Assembly: GCA_029262115.1 (NCBI GenBank)
Contig: JAJCZZ010000010.1
Span: 62,001 to 126,000 of the forward strand
DNA: 64,000 bases
Source of the DNA: Gemmatimonadota bacterium
GTDB taxonomy: Bacteria > Gemmatimonadota > Gemmatimonadetes > Longimicrobiales > Gaopeijiaceae
Reading direction: 5' to 3'
Shown here piece after piece: positions 41,701 to 49,254 of the stretch. The translations under genes and the position numbers were made by a program. Within the stretch, counting starts at the first letter, position 1. Every line of letters starts with the position of its first letter. Below the pieces are notes generated by a model. That model made no database searches. It saw nothing but the letters and a program-made list of their open reading frames with translations, and was not told where the DNA came from.

Positions 41701-44700
41701 GGGCCAGGAACGGCGAGCTGCCGTCGAGGCGGATCACGAAGCGGAGGTGGCGCTCCTGGCTGTCGAGCTTCCCGTTCTGGTCCAGATCCTCCGTGTCGCG
41801 GCGCCCATTGCCACGCGTGCAGTTGGCCCGCACGTCGGCAATCCGGTAGATCTGGCCCGGCTCGGCCAGGCACGACTCACCCCACACGCCCCGCCGATCG
41901 GCCTCCGTGCTCCAGATCTCGCCCCGGGCCGGGTCGGCCTCCTGGTCGAGCAGGCCCAGGCCCCACCGCTCGCCGGTGGTGGGCTTCAGCCCCTCCGTGG
42001 CTCCGCCCTCGTCGATGAAGAACGCATCCTCGTTCACCGCCCCGAGGTCGACGATCATCGACAGCCCCTCGCCGCCCTTCACGTAGAACTCCAGGAAGTC
42101 CGTTCTGGTGAGGTCGAGCCCGGTGGGCGAGAGGTCCGTGGTGATCGAGCGCCACGACGGCCGCTGGAGCTTCTGATCCCGCCCGAAGGCGAGCAAGAGG
42201 CCCGGCTCTCGGAGCTCGGAGCCCGCCACGCGGATCTGCTGGTCGATGTCCTGGCGGGGGAAGTAGCCTTCGTGCACGCCCAGACTGTCTCCCACCAGCG
42301 ACTCCACGATCCACGCATGCTGCCAGGAGAGGGGGGCGGCGGTCCGTGCGTCGAGGACCGTCGGTAACGCGGTCTCGGCCCCGTCCCGGAAGTCCGGAGC
42401 GCTCCCGAACATCCACTCGGTCGACAGCAGGGAGACCGGCAACTGGTTGGCCGCGTCGAAGTCGTCCACGAACGCCTCGCCCCGCGTATTGGGGTTCGGC
42501 AACGACACGGCCAGATCTCCGCTGACTCGGAAGGTGCTCTCGCCGGCGAAGCGGAGCCCCGGAAGCCGGTCCCACAGGCGGTCCATCCAGTCGAGGCGGG
42601 TCTCCACCCCACCGCTGATGCCTCCCAGCAGAGCGGCGGCCGGCTCCGTGCCGAGCTGCGGACGCGTGACCACGGTGCGCTCGGACTGATAGAGCCCGAT
42701 CACGTCGAGTCCCCCGCCGTCTCCCAGACTCGCATGCGTCTGGATTCCGAAGACCTGGGTCGGAGAGACCTGGAAGAGCGACCGCTGTTCCCAGGTGGCC
42801 CTGACCGCCGCGTCCGGATCGGTGGTGAAGAGGAGTTGGGGCTCCAGCAGGATCACCTGACCCACGTCGTAGTCGATTTCGTAGTCGACGCCCCGGGCCA
42901 GGATGCGGTCTCCGAGATAGATGCGCTCGCTGCCGTCTCGAATGCCGAGCGCACCCAACGAGAACGAGGAGATGACGCCCTCGCTCCGCAGACGGTACGC
43001 CAGCGTCAGCCGGTAGAGCCCCGCGTTGTCGCGCTCGAACGGGTCTTCCTCGTCGTAGATGCGGGGGTTCCCGTCGCCGCCGAGGATCGTGGCCGTCTCG
43101 CCTGCCGTCAGGCCCCGATTGGGAAGCGGGGGAGGTGCCGAGAACGGCTCCAGGGTCGGGAACACGATGAAGGTGCCCTGCACCGCACCCTGGTCGGAGA
43201 AGATCTCACCGGCCGGGGAGTACACGGCCGACGGGTCGAGCACGTCGAGCGGCGACTCCTGGTCGAGCCCGAAGAGCTGGAGGAAGGTGAGGTCCTCTCC
43301 GGACGGCGTGCGCTTGAAGGTGCGACCCGCGGAGCGCTCTCCCAGGGAGATCTCCAGCTCCACGGACGTGTCTTCGACGTCCCGCGATCCCGACACGCGG
43401 TAGACCTGGTGCATCTCGAGGTCCCAAGTCGGTCGATTCGGCTGGTGGTTCGCCCCGGACGCCTTCAACAGCCGAAGCTCCGGCCGGAGGCCCTGGTTGT
43501 GGATCCGCTCCGGATTGTAGTCGCCAACGGTGTCGCCGGTGGCGGTGATGTACGTGACCGCCAGCATCTCGTCGCGACGGAGCGGGCTGCGTAGCGCCAC
43601 CCACAGTCCGCTGGGATGGAGGAAGTAGTCCACTCCCTGCTGGAGGTAGCGGAACCACCCGGACTCCGCGATGCGCTCGCCGTCCTTCTCCGCCACGGCG
43701 TCCGCCTGGATGAAGCCTTCGACCTGCTGCCGAAGAATCGGATCCGCTTCGAAGCGGTAGAGCTGGATCGGTTCGACCCCGGGAGCCACCGACGGCGGCG
43801 CCGACCCCGCGTCCAGATCCAGGGCGTCCACGTGGGGAAAGCGGTCGAGCAGCTCGGGCTCCAACAGGAAGAAGAACTGCCCGCGCACATAGTCGGCGTC
43901 GTCGAGCGTCAGCGTGTCTTCCTGGACGAAGGCCCGCTGATCGCCGAGTCCCGTCAGACGGAATTCGCGAGAGTTCAGGTCGCCCCTCTGCTGGGCCCAC
44001 ACAGCCTGGAAGTCGAGCGGGCCGAGCTGACCCTCCGCCTGGAAACCGAAGTTCCCCGAGGGGATGCCCTCGGTCAGGAAGCGCGAACGAGGCAGGATGA
44101 AGTCGACGTCGCCGACCTCAAGCCGGCGCAGGATGTCGTCGTCCAGACCCTGGTAGAAGATGTTGATGCGGTTCGCCGCATCGAATTCCCGGCTCTGGTC
44201 GAAGTCCACGTCGACCTGGACCCGATCCGCGATGGTGCCCGCGACCTGGACCCCGAATCGTACCTCGGGGCTGAGTTGGGGAATCAGCGTGGGGTTGCAA
44301 CTGCTGCGGAACTGCTCGTCGCACGGCCGAAAGCGCGTCCAGTCGCCGCCGAGCTCCATCCGGCTGCGAACGCTGAGCGCCAAGTCGGCGAAGTCGGTGA
44401 CGAACCGGGGCGACCCCTCGGCCGCGGGGTCGACCGGCGCAGCGGTCCGACGAAACGGCGGCGGGGCGGCCGGCAGATACCGGGACGAGTCCCCGGCGAG
44501 GCCCCACTCGGCCACCCGGGTGCGCAGCGTCGCATCCATGGTGGCCGTGCCGGTCCGCCACAGCCGAGCGCGCCTCGTGAAGAGACCCGAGGCACGCTGA
44601 CCCGGGGCCAGAGCCCGAGCGCCCGACCGGACCGACGGAAACGGGGTCGGCGGCAGAGGGCGGAGCCCCAATCGGAGTGTGGACGCGGTGGACGGACCGG

Positions 44701-44806
44701 TGAGTCCCGCCCGGACCGCCGTTGGTACCACATCCAACGGGCGGAGGATCGTGTCCGCCGGCGCGCTTGCCGCCAGCGCGGCTACGAGAGTGAGGGAGGC
44801 GAACAC
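38726..44806 (-). CDS. sprA: SprA-like giant outer-membrane protein
   Basis: A 2026-residue protein with a signal peptide (SLTLVAALAASAPA) and a C-terminal phenylalanine-ending strand (LEISAGTLPFRPF) typical of outer-membrane beta-barrels. SprA forms the outer-membrane translocon of the type IX secretion system. Family-like stretches include LGALGIRDGSERIYLGDRIL, DYEIDYDVGQVILLEPQLL, AFVDDFDAANQLPVSLLSTEWM and VDFDQSREFDAANRINIFYQG. The protein is somewhat shorter than Bacteroidota SprA (about 2400). No other type IX genes are in the window. It is divergent from lptF, and co-directional with comEA-like and the pil genes. Confidence 0.8.
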   Translation of the reverse strand: MFASLTLVAALAASAPADTILRPLDVVPTAVRAGLTGPSTASTLRLGLRPLPPTPFPSVRSGARALAPGQRASGLFTRRARLWRTGTATMDATLRTRVAEWGLAGDSSRYLPAAPPPFRRTAAPVDPAAEGSPRFVTDFADLALSVRSRMELGGDWTRFRPCDEQFRSSCNPTLIPQLSPEVRFGVQVAGTIADRVQVDVDFDQSREFDAANRINIFYQGLDDDILRRLEVGDVDFILPRSRFLTEGIPSGNFGFQAEGQLGPLDFQAVWAQQRGDLNSREFRLTGLGDQRAFVQEDTLTLDDADYVRGQFFFLLEPELLDRFPHVDALDLDAGSAPPSVAPGVEPIQLYRFEADPILRQQVEGFIQADAVAEKDGERIAESGWFRYLQQGVDYFLHPSGLWVALRSPLRRDEMLAVTYITATGDTVGDYNPERIHNQGLRPELRLLKASGANHQPNRPTWDLEMHQVYRVSGSRDVEDTSVELEISLGERSAGRTFKRTPSGEDLTFLQLFGLDQESPLDVLDPSAVYSPAGEIFSDQGAVQGTFIVFPTLEPFSAPPPLPNRGLTAGETATILGGDGNPRIYDEEDPFERDNAGLYRLTLAYRLRSEGVISSFSLGALGIRDGSERIYLGDRILARGVDYEIDYDVGQVILLEPQLLFTTDPDAAVRATWEQRSLFQVSPTQVFGIQTHASLGDGGGLDVIGLYQSERTVVTRPQLGTEPAAALLGGISGGVETRLDWMDRLWDRLPGLRFAGESTFRVSGDLAVSLPNPNTRGEAFVDDFDAANQLPVSLLSTEWMFGSAPDFRDGAETALPTVLDARTAAPLSWQHAWIVESLVGDSLGVHEGYFPRQDIDQQIRVAGSELREPGLLLAFGRDQKLQRPSWRSITTDLSPTGLDLTRTDFLEFYVKGGEGLSMIVDLGAVNEDAFFIDEGGATEGLKPTTGERWGLGLLDQEADPARGEIWSTEADRRGVWGESCLAEPGQIYRIADVRANCTRGNGRRDTEDLDQNGKLDSQERHLRFVIRLDGSSPFLARTRQETGTDFQLYRIPIQGSEALEVGGAFSDADLRSVKHLRMTVAGPSERKVEVARMRLVGSRWIRRSGTGVLRGLGGDTLAAFGRVEVATVSEVTEGLAYASPPGVREDLLDPTSAFAGQGIEFNEKSLGVRFEDVPSGARAEVYQRFPQRPRNFLNYREARVWVVPRSGDFGPDRDSYFFFKVGSDADNFYLYRTRLPTPSISSDFMAEDWLPEVKIDFGQWLDLRRRAEQQLLVQPISATDPPVVVWAPDSTYAVVLRDRGRAPDLANVRELSMGVLNDGLFPLTGEVWIDELRLARPVRDAGLAGSLEAELSGAGVLDSRLTITDRGAFFRQLRDDPTYQNDRALSLMSTLSLGRWAPASWGIDLPLTISLDRVGQDPTFLANSDLRADRLQNLRSTASRQSRIGLSFRKRTRTANPWVGLVLDGLDARLAYSRAHQSTVTAVNDSDGLTAGLGWTREPAVRDFPLLPGFTEGVLRTLLPGFLANKILGTRFRWTPERVSVGSSYVQRDTRIFRYERIIETALDSLVLPTLAPRETFETAADVRFRPIQPLAADLTFLSTRDLLDPSESVADADIQELIRRERSRAAGVNLGWETSRQLRTHIGFRPRIVSWLRNDVDLTTVYRSDRNANFFERIPVATDSALVLTRSANGERNWRAVLALDPTALATSLVGEPRPGEPRDVVQFREMLGALRPLQVTYLNGVSARFNRDPIEPGSAFQWGWGGVDDFRFVGRDTAATLVDQSTWSVASGVGLPGGAVVSVQYRLSDASTLDPRTERDVIQRTWPDLRVSLPPLNLPDWTGVERVSLSSGFVQTTREMLFGGRSQQRRETESVQVPFDLSVTWAGSLVTAYRGSFRAGTSLDPTGSTEQDEDTHRLSVSSAFQPPSFLGDGLTRPVRLAFQAAFVGQRDCRATASRETDECVPFVDQLRRSLSLTLDSALQGFEVGMQMSYDHRQSFVGQRTGSTQFQLGVYGQLEISAGTLPFRPF

Positions 44807-44894
44807 GCGTTCGGGTCAGCGGCCGAACAGAGAGGACGTACCGGGTGTAGACCCCCGCGTTCGCCCATGACCGGTCCATCCGCGGGAGACGACC

Positions 44895-46364
44895 ATGCGG
44901 CTCGGAGTACTCACACGATATCTGGTTCGGGCCCACCTGGGTCCGTTCCTGTTCTCGTTGAGTGCCATTACCGGCCTCATCTTCCTCAACGGGATCGCGC
45001 AGCGGATGGACGGCTTGGTCGGCAAGGGCCTCTCCTGGAACGTGATCGGCGAGTTCTTCATCCTGTCGCTACCGCATACGATCGCGCTGTCCCTGCCCAT
45101 GTCCGTCCTGGTGGCGGTGCTGTACGCGTTCAGCGAGATGACCGGCTCGAACGAGATCACCGCCATGTCTGCGGGGGGGGTTCGCCCACTCAGGATCATG
45201 ATTCCGCTCCTGGTCATGGGCGCCGTGGCGACCGCCACGATGCTGTACTTCAACAACAGCGTGCTTCCCGAAGCGAATCACCGCCTAAGAAACCTGTTGG
45301 TCGACATCGGTCGCAAGAGCCCGACCTTCCAGTTGAAGGAGCAGGTGGTGAACGAGATCCGAACAGAGGACGGTCTCGACACCTATTTCCTGACAGCCGC
45401 GCGCATCGACCCGACCACCAACACGCTCGAAGACGTTACGATCTTCGACGCGAACAACCCCGTGCGTCGTCGGACGACCTACGCCGAGCGCGGCGTCATG
45501 GAGTTCAACGCCGCCCGTACCGATCTCTACCTGACGTTGTATGCGGGCGAGGTGCACGAGATCCAGGGCGATCGGGAGGGAGGGTTCCAGCGCCTCTTCT
45601 TCGCGAAGCAGGTCGTGCCCCTTCGTGGTGTGGGTGACGAGCTCAACCGCCAGTTGGGCGGAACCCAACGCGGCGATCGCGAGATGAGTTTCGCGATGCT
45701 GCGGGAGAACGCCGACGAGAAGCGCGCCGAACTCCGTCAGGTCGAGGAGACCAACCATGAGCGGTCGATGGAGGCGCTCAGGCTCGCGCTCAACCGCCCG
45801 GCCGACGCCGATACCGCGCTGGTCAACCAGTTCCGCTCACAGGTGACGCAGGGCCGCCTGGCCAACTCCACGTCGCCGGGCTCGCTCCTCGCCCGCGACC
45901 CCGTGACGCAGCGGGTGGTCGTGAACACCAGAACCAACGTCGCCCGCTCGGACTCGCTGAAGGAGCTGACCAACCGGTATACCGTCGAGCTGCACAAGAA
46001 GTGGGCGATCGCGTTCGCGTGTCTGATCTTCACGCTCATGGGTCCGCCGCTGGCCCTGCGCTTCCCGCGCGGCGGCGTCGGGATGGTGGTGGCCGGCTCG
46101 ACGATCATCTTCGCGGTGTACTGGATCGGTCTGATCGGGGGCGAGAGCCTGGCGGACCGTCGAGTGGCCGACCCGATCATCACCATGTGGGCGCCGAATC
46201 TGGTGCTGGCGCTCATCGGACTGTTCCTGGTGTCCCGCATGGGCAGGGCCGGAGGGACGGTTCGGGGTGGCGGTGGCTTCGGCGACCTCCTCTACCGCCT
46301 GAGCGACGCCGCACGACGACGGTTCGGCCGACGCCGGAGCCGCCGGTTGGAGTCGCCGGCCTGA
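44895..46364 (+). CDS. lptF: Lipopolysaccharide export permease LptF
   Basis: A 489-residue permease of the LptBFGC complex, which extracts LPS from the inner membrane. It has three N-terminal helices (FLFSLSAITGLIFLNGIAQRM, LPHTIALSLPMSVLVAVLYAFSEM, LLVMGAVATATMLYFNNSVLP), a large periplasmic beta-jellyroll (residues about 120-370) and three C-terminal helices (WAIAFACLIFTLMGPPLALRF, VAGSTIIFAVYWIGLIGGESL, PNLVLALIGLFLVSRM). FSEMTGSNEITAMSAGGVRPL is the coupling helix. Its length exceeds most LptFs because of a longer periplasmic part. It is followed by lptG with a 1-base overlap. Confidence 0.95.
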   Translation: MRLGVLTRYLVRAHLGPFLFSLSAITGLIFLNGIAQRMDGLVGKGLSWNVIGEFFILSLPHTIALSLPMSVLVAVLYAFSEMTGSNEITAMSAGGVRPLRIMIPLLVMGAVATATMLYFNNSVLPEANHRLRNLLVDIGRKSPTFQLKEQVVNEIRTEDGLDTYFLTAARIDPTTNTLEDVTIFDANNPVRRRTTYAERGVMEFNAARTDLYLTLYAGEVHEIQGDREGGFQRLFFAKQVVPLRGVGDELNRQLGGTQRGDREMSFAMLRENADEKRAELRQVEETNHERSMEALRLALNRPADADTALVNQFRSQVTQGRLANSTSPGSLLARDPVTQRVVVNTRTNVARSDSLKELTNRYTVELHKKWAIAFACLIFTLMGPPLALRFPRGGVGMVVAGSTIIFAVYWIGLIGGESLADRRVADPIITMWAPNLVLALIGLFLVSRMGRAGGTVRGGGGFGDLLYRLSDAARRRFGRRRSRRLESPA

Positions 46365-47431
46365 TGCGGGTCCTGGACCGCCTGGTCGGTCGCACCTTCC
46401 TGAAGCTGTTCTTCCTGTTCCTGCTGGCCTCACCGCTCCTGTTCGTGATCGGCCACCTGACGGAGAACGTCGACACGTATGTCGATCGGAGCCTCACGAT
46501 CGCCGAGATCGCCCAGTCCTACCTGTTCCGACTCCCGCTCTACCTGCAGCAGTCGTTTCCGATCGCGGGGCTTCTCGCGGCGGTCTTCACGGTTCACGCC
46601 ATGACCAACCACCGCGAGATCGTGGCGGCGAAGGCGGGCGGGATCTCCTTTCACCGCGTGGTCCGTCCGATCCTCGTCCTGGGCGTGCTCCTCACCGGCG
46701 CGGCGCTCGCCCTGTCCGAGATCACGCCCGGCGGCAACCGGCGGGCGGCGGAGCTGGTGCGTGACGAGGAGCCGGGACGGAGCTGGCGCTCCGACTTCGT
46801 CTACGAATCGGTTGACGGAACGACATGGCACGTCCGCCGCCTGACCGCCGGCGACAACCGCATGAGCGAGGTCGTCCTCGAGCGCCCGGCGACGGACGCT
46901 CGGCCCGGACTGCACCTGCTGGCCGACGCCGCGGAGTTCGACGACGAGAAGGGGTGGACGTTCGCCCGCGGGTACATGCGCGAAATGCGGGCCGACTCGA
47001 GCAACCGGGCCTACCAGTTCGAGCGGCTGCGCATGGCCGGGCTGACCGAGCGGCCAGAGGAGCTGCTGGAGCGTCCGCGCGACGCCGAGGAGATGACCTA
47101 CGCCCAGATCGGGCGCCAGGCCGACATCGTGGAGCGAACCGGGGGCAACGCCCGCGATCTCCTCGTCAAACAGCAGCAGAAGCTCTCGATTCCCGTCGCG
47201 ACTCTCGTTGTCATTCTCCTGGGGATGCCGCTCGCGACTTCCACACAGCGGGGTGGGACGGCCCACGGGGTCGGCATCAGCCTGGGCGTCACGATCGGGT
47301 ACTTCCTGCTGCTCCGCATCAGTGGAGCCCTCGGGGAGGCCGGCGCGATTCCGCCGCCCACCGCGGCCTGGGTGCCGAATATTCTGTTCTTCGTGGCGGC
47401 GGTGGTGTTGCTGGCGCGGGTGCGGACGTAG
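46364..47431 (+). CDS. lptG: Lipopolysaccharide export permease LptG
   Basis: A 355-residue permease partner of LptF. It has TM helices around FLKLFFLFLLASPLLFVIGHL, YLQQSFPIAGLLAAVFTVHAM, VVRPILVLGVLLTGAALAL, VATLVVILLGMPLAT, and ILFFVAAVVLLA, the coupling motif TNHREIVAAKAGGISFHRV, and a periplasmic jellyroll between. The ATG at 46364 overlaps the lptF stop (TGATG). No lptB gene is nearby. Confidence 0.93.
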   Translation: MRVLDRLVGRTFLKLFFLFLLASPLLFVIGHLTENVDTYVDRSLTIAEIAQSYLFRLPLYLQQSFPIAGLLAAVFTVHAMTNHREIVAAKAGGISFHRVVRPILVLGVLLTGAALALSEITPGGNRRAAELVRDEEPGRSWRSDFVYESVDGTTWHVRRLTAGDNRMSEVVLERPATDARPGLHLLADAAEFDDEKGWTFARGYMREMRADSSNRAYQFERLRMAGLTERPEELLERPRDAEEMTYAQIGRQADIVERTGGNARDLLVKQQQKLSIPVATLVVILLGMPLATSTQRGGTAHGVGISLGVTIGYFLLLRISGALGEAGAIPPPTAAWVPNILFFVAAVVLLARVRT

Positions 47432-47494
47432 GCGGGGGGGTCGCCGGCACCGCGGCCACGTCTCTCCTCGCTGACCGGCCGACAAAGCTGGTTT

Positions 47495-47569
47495 TTTGGC
47501 CAGTAAACGAGTTTTGTGGCCAGTAAATTGGTGATTTGTGGTCAGAAACGGTATGATGTGGCCAGCAAC
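47495..47569. repeat. Four operator-like repeats before the second Fic gene
   Basis: Near-identical units TTTGGCCAGTAAA (47495-47507), TGTGGCCAGTAAA (47515-47527), TGTGGTCAGAAAC (47537-47549) and TGTGGCCAGCAAC (47557-47569) repeat every 20-22 bases, about two helical turns. They end 37 bases before the GTG start at 47606. The even spacing and GC-poor sequence suggest a regulator array, perhaps for the winged-helix domain of the Fic protein itself. Confidence 0.75.
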
Positions 47570-47605
47570 GAAGTCCGTTTGGAAGCAGCGGATGGAGCCC
47601 GTAGA

Positions 47606-49084
47606 GTGCCGACATCAAGGAATGCCGACATCCGAGCATCCCTCGATCACATCGAGGCGATTCTGGACGAGCACGCCCAAGGGCTTCAGCGCGCCGAGCT
47701 CCGGGACGCACTGACCCGACAGTACGGCGAGACCCTTGCCGATCGCACGCTGCGGCGTCGCCTCGAGCAGTTAAAAGATGAAGGACGCCTCGTCCGCATT
47801 GGAAAGGGCCGCGCGACTCGATACCACCCGACGGATCGCGGGTACGGGCCTCGACCGCTCACCGGCGGGGGTTCGGGTGACGATACGAGGACCGACGAGC
47901 CGGTGGAGCAGGATGAGGAGAGCGCACACTCCGCAATCATCCCCTTGTCTCCCGAAGGTCTCGAACTCCAGCGCCTGATCCGTCTTCCCCGCCAGCAGCG
48001 GGAGCCGTGCACGTACGATCGGGAGTTCCTCGGGGACTACGTACCCGGCCAGACCTGGTACTTGCCGGAGGACGTTCGCCACGAACTCATTGCGGCCGGA
48101 CAGACGCCCAACCCGGAGCGGCCCGCGGGCACATACGCGCGAGACATTCTCGATCAGCTCCTGATCGACCTTTCATGGGCGTCGAGCAGGCTCGAGGGCA
48201 ATACGTATTCGAGGCTCGACACACAAAACCTCCTGGAACTGGGCACCCCCGCCGAGGGGAAGAGCCGACAGGAGGCTCAGATGATTCTCAATCATCGCGC
48301 GGCCATCCGCATGCTCGTGGACACCGCCGAGGACATCGACTTCGATCGCCGCTCGGTGCTCAGCTTGCACGCAGCGCTGGCAGACAACCTCGTGGCCAGT
48401 CCGGGCGAGGAGGGAGCCCTGCGGCGGCGCCCTGTGGACATCAGCGACACTGTCTACAGGCCCAGCGGAGTGCCGCAGATCATCCGGGAGTGCTTCGATC
48501 TGGTGCTCGCGAAAGCCCGCGACATTCCCGATCCGTTCGAGCAGGCTTTTTTCACGATGGTCCACATCCCCTACCTGCAGCCGTTCATCGATGTGAACAA
48601 GCGGACGTCGCGCATTGCCGCGAACATCCCCTTCATCAAGCGCAATCTGTGTCCGCTCTCCTTCGTCGACGTTCCCCATGAGGCGTACATTGAAGCGACG
48701 ATCGGGATCTACGAGAGGAAGGACGTCGCTCTACTGCGGGATGTCTTCGTGTGGGCCTATCGGCGGTCGTGCGACCAGTATCGGGTCGTGCGCGAAGCAC
48801 TGGGCGAGCCGGACACCGTTCGCCTCCGCTACCGTGAGCAGCTCGCGGATCTCGTCCGAGAGACCGTGCGTTCACGCGCCCCGATCAAGCGGAGCCACTT
48901 GAGGGCGTGGGCCCACGATCACGACGTCGAGACGGCGGGCCAGGAAGCGTTCGTCGAGCGAGCCATGGACATCCTCCTGAACCTCACCCAGGGAGTAGCG
49001 GGTCGGTACGGGCTCTCGGACGAGGACGTGGATGCTTGGCGGGACTCTGTTACGAACGGGGAGGGTCCGTTCAGCGCGGAGTGA
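47606..49084 (+). CDS. Fic family protein with N-terminal winged-helix domain and altered Fic motif
   Basis: A 492-residue protein. The N-terminal 75 residues are a winged helix (HIEAILDEHAQGLQRAELRDALTRQYGETLADRTLRRRLEQLKDEGRLVRIGKGRATRYHP). The Fic core shows SSRLEG as the inhibitory motif (residues 193-198) and QPFIDVNKR at residues 325-333, where catalytically active Fic proteins have HPFxxGNGR. The catalytic histidine is replaced by Gln and a glycine by Val, so nucleotide transfer is doubtful. The C-terminal 110 residues are helical (REQLADLVRETVRSRAPIKRSHLRAWAHDHDV). GTG 47606 was chosen because it follows the repeat array and a ribosome-binding site; a longer frame starts at 47516 inside the repeats. 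Confidence 0.82.
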   Translation: MPTSRNADIRASLDHIEAILDEHAQGLQRAELRDALTRQYGETLADRTLRRRLEQLKDEGRLVRIGKGRATRYHPTDRGYGPRPLTGGGSGDDTRTDEPVEQDEESAHSAIIPLSPEGLELQRLIRLPRQQREPCTYDREFLGDYVPGQTWYLPEDVRHELIAAGQTPNPERPAGTYARDILDQLLIDLSWASSRLEGNTYSRLDTQNLLELGTPAEGKSRQEAQMILNHRAAIRMLVDTAEDIDFDRRSVLSLHAALADNLVASPGEEGALRRRPVDISDTVYRPSGVPQIIRECFDLVLAKARDIPDPFEQAFFTMVHIPYLQPFIDVNKRTSRIAANIPFIKRNLCPLSFVDVPHEAYIEATIGIYERKDVALLRDVFVWAYRRSCDQYRVVREALGEPDTVRLRYREQLADLVRETVRSRAPIKRSHLRAWAHDHDVETAGQEAFVERAMDILLNLTQGVAGRYGLSDEDVDAWRDSVTNGEGPFSAE

Positions 49085-49254
49085 TCGGAGGTGGTTGGGG
49101 CGGGCCGTTCACGTCGCGGGGTACAGGTGCCGGTCCTCGGCACCAACCGACCGCGCGCTGGCGGCTAGGGTGTCGCCCACCCTACTGTCACACCCCTGCC
49201 CTATTCATTCGACCGCGTTTCCACCCGTTCTTCACTCCCGCAACCCCCCTTTGA

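Noticed and set aside
47495-47569. Four repeats before the second Fic gene as a CRISPR array
   Set aside because: Units are only about 13 bases and spacers 7-9 bases, with no cas genes; even helical spacing fits operators better.
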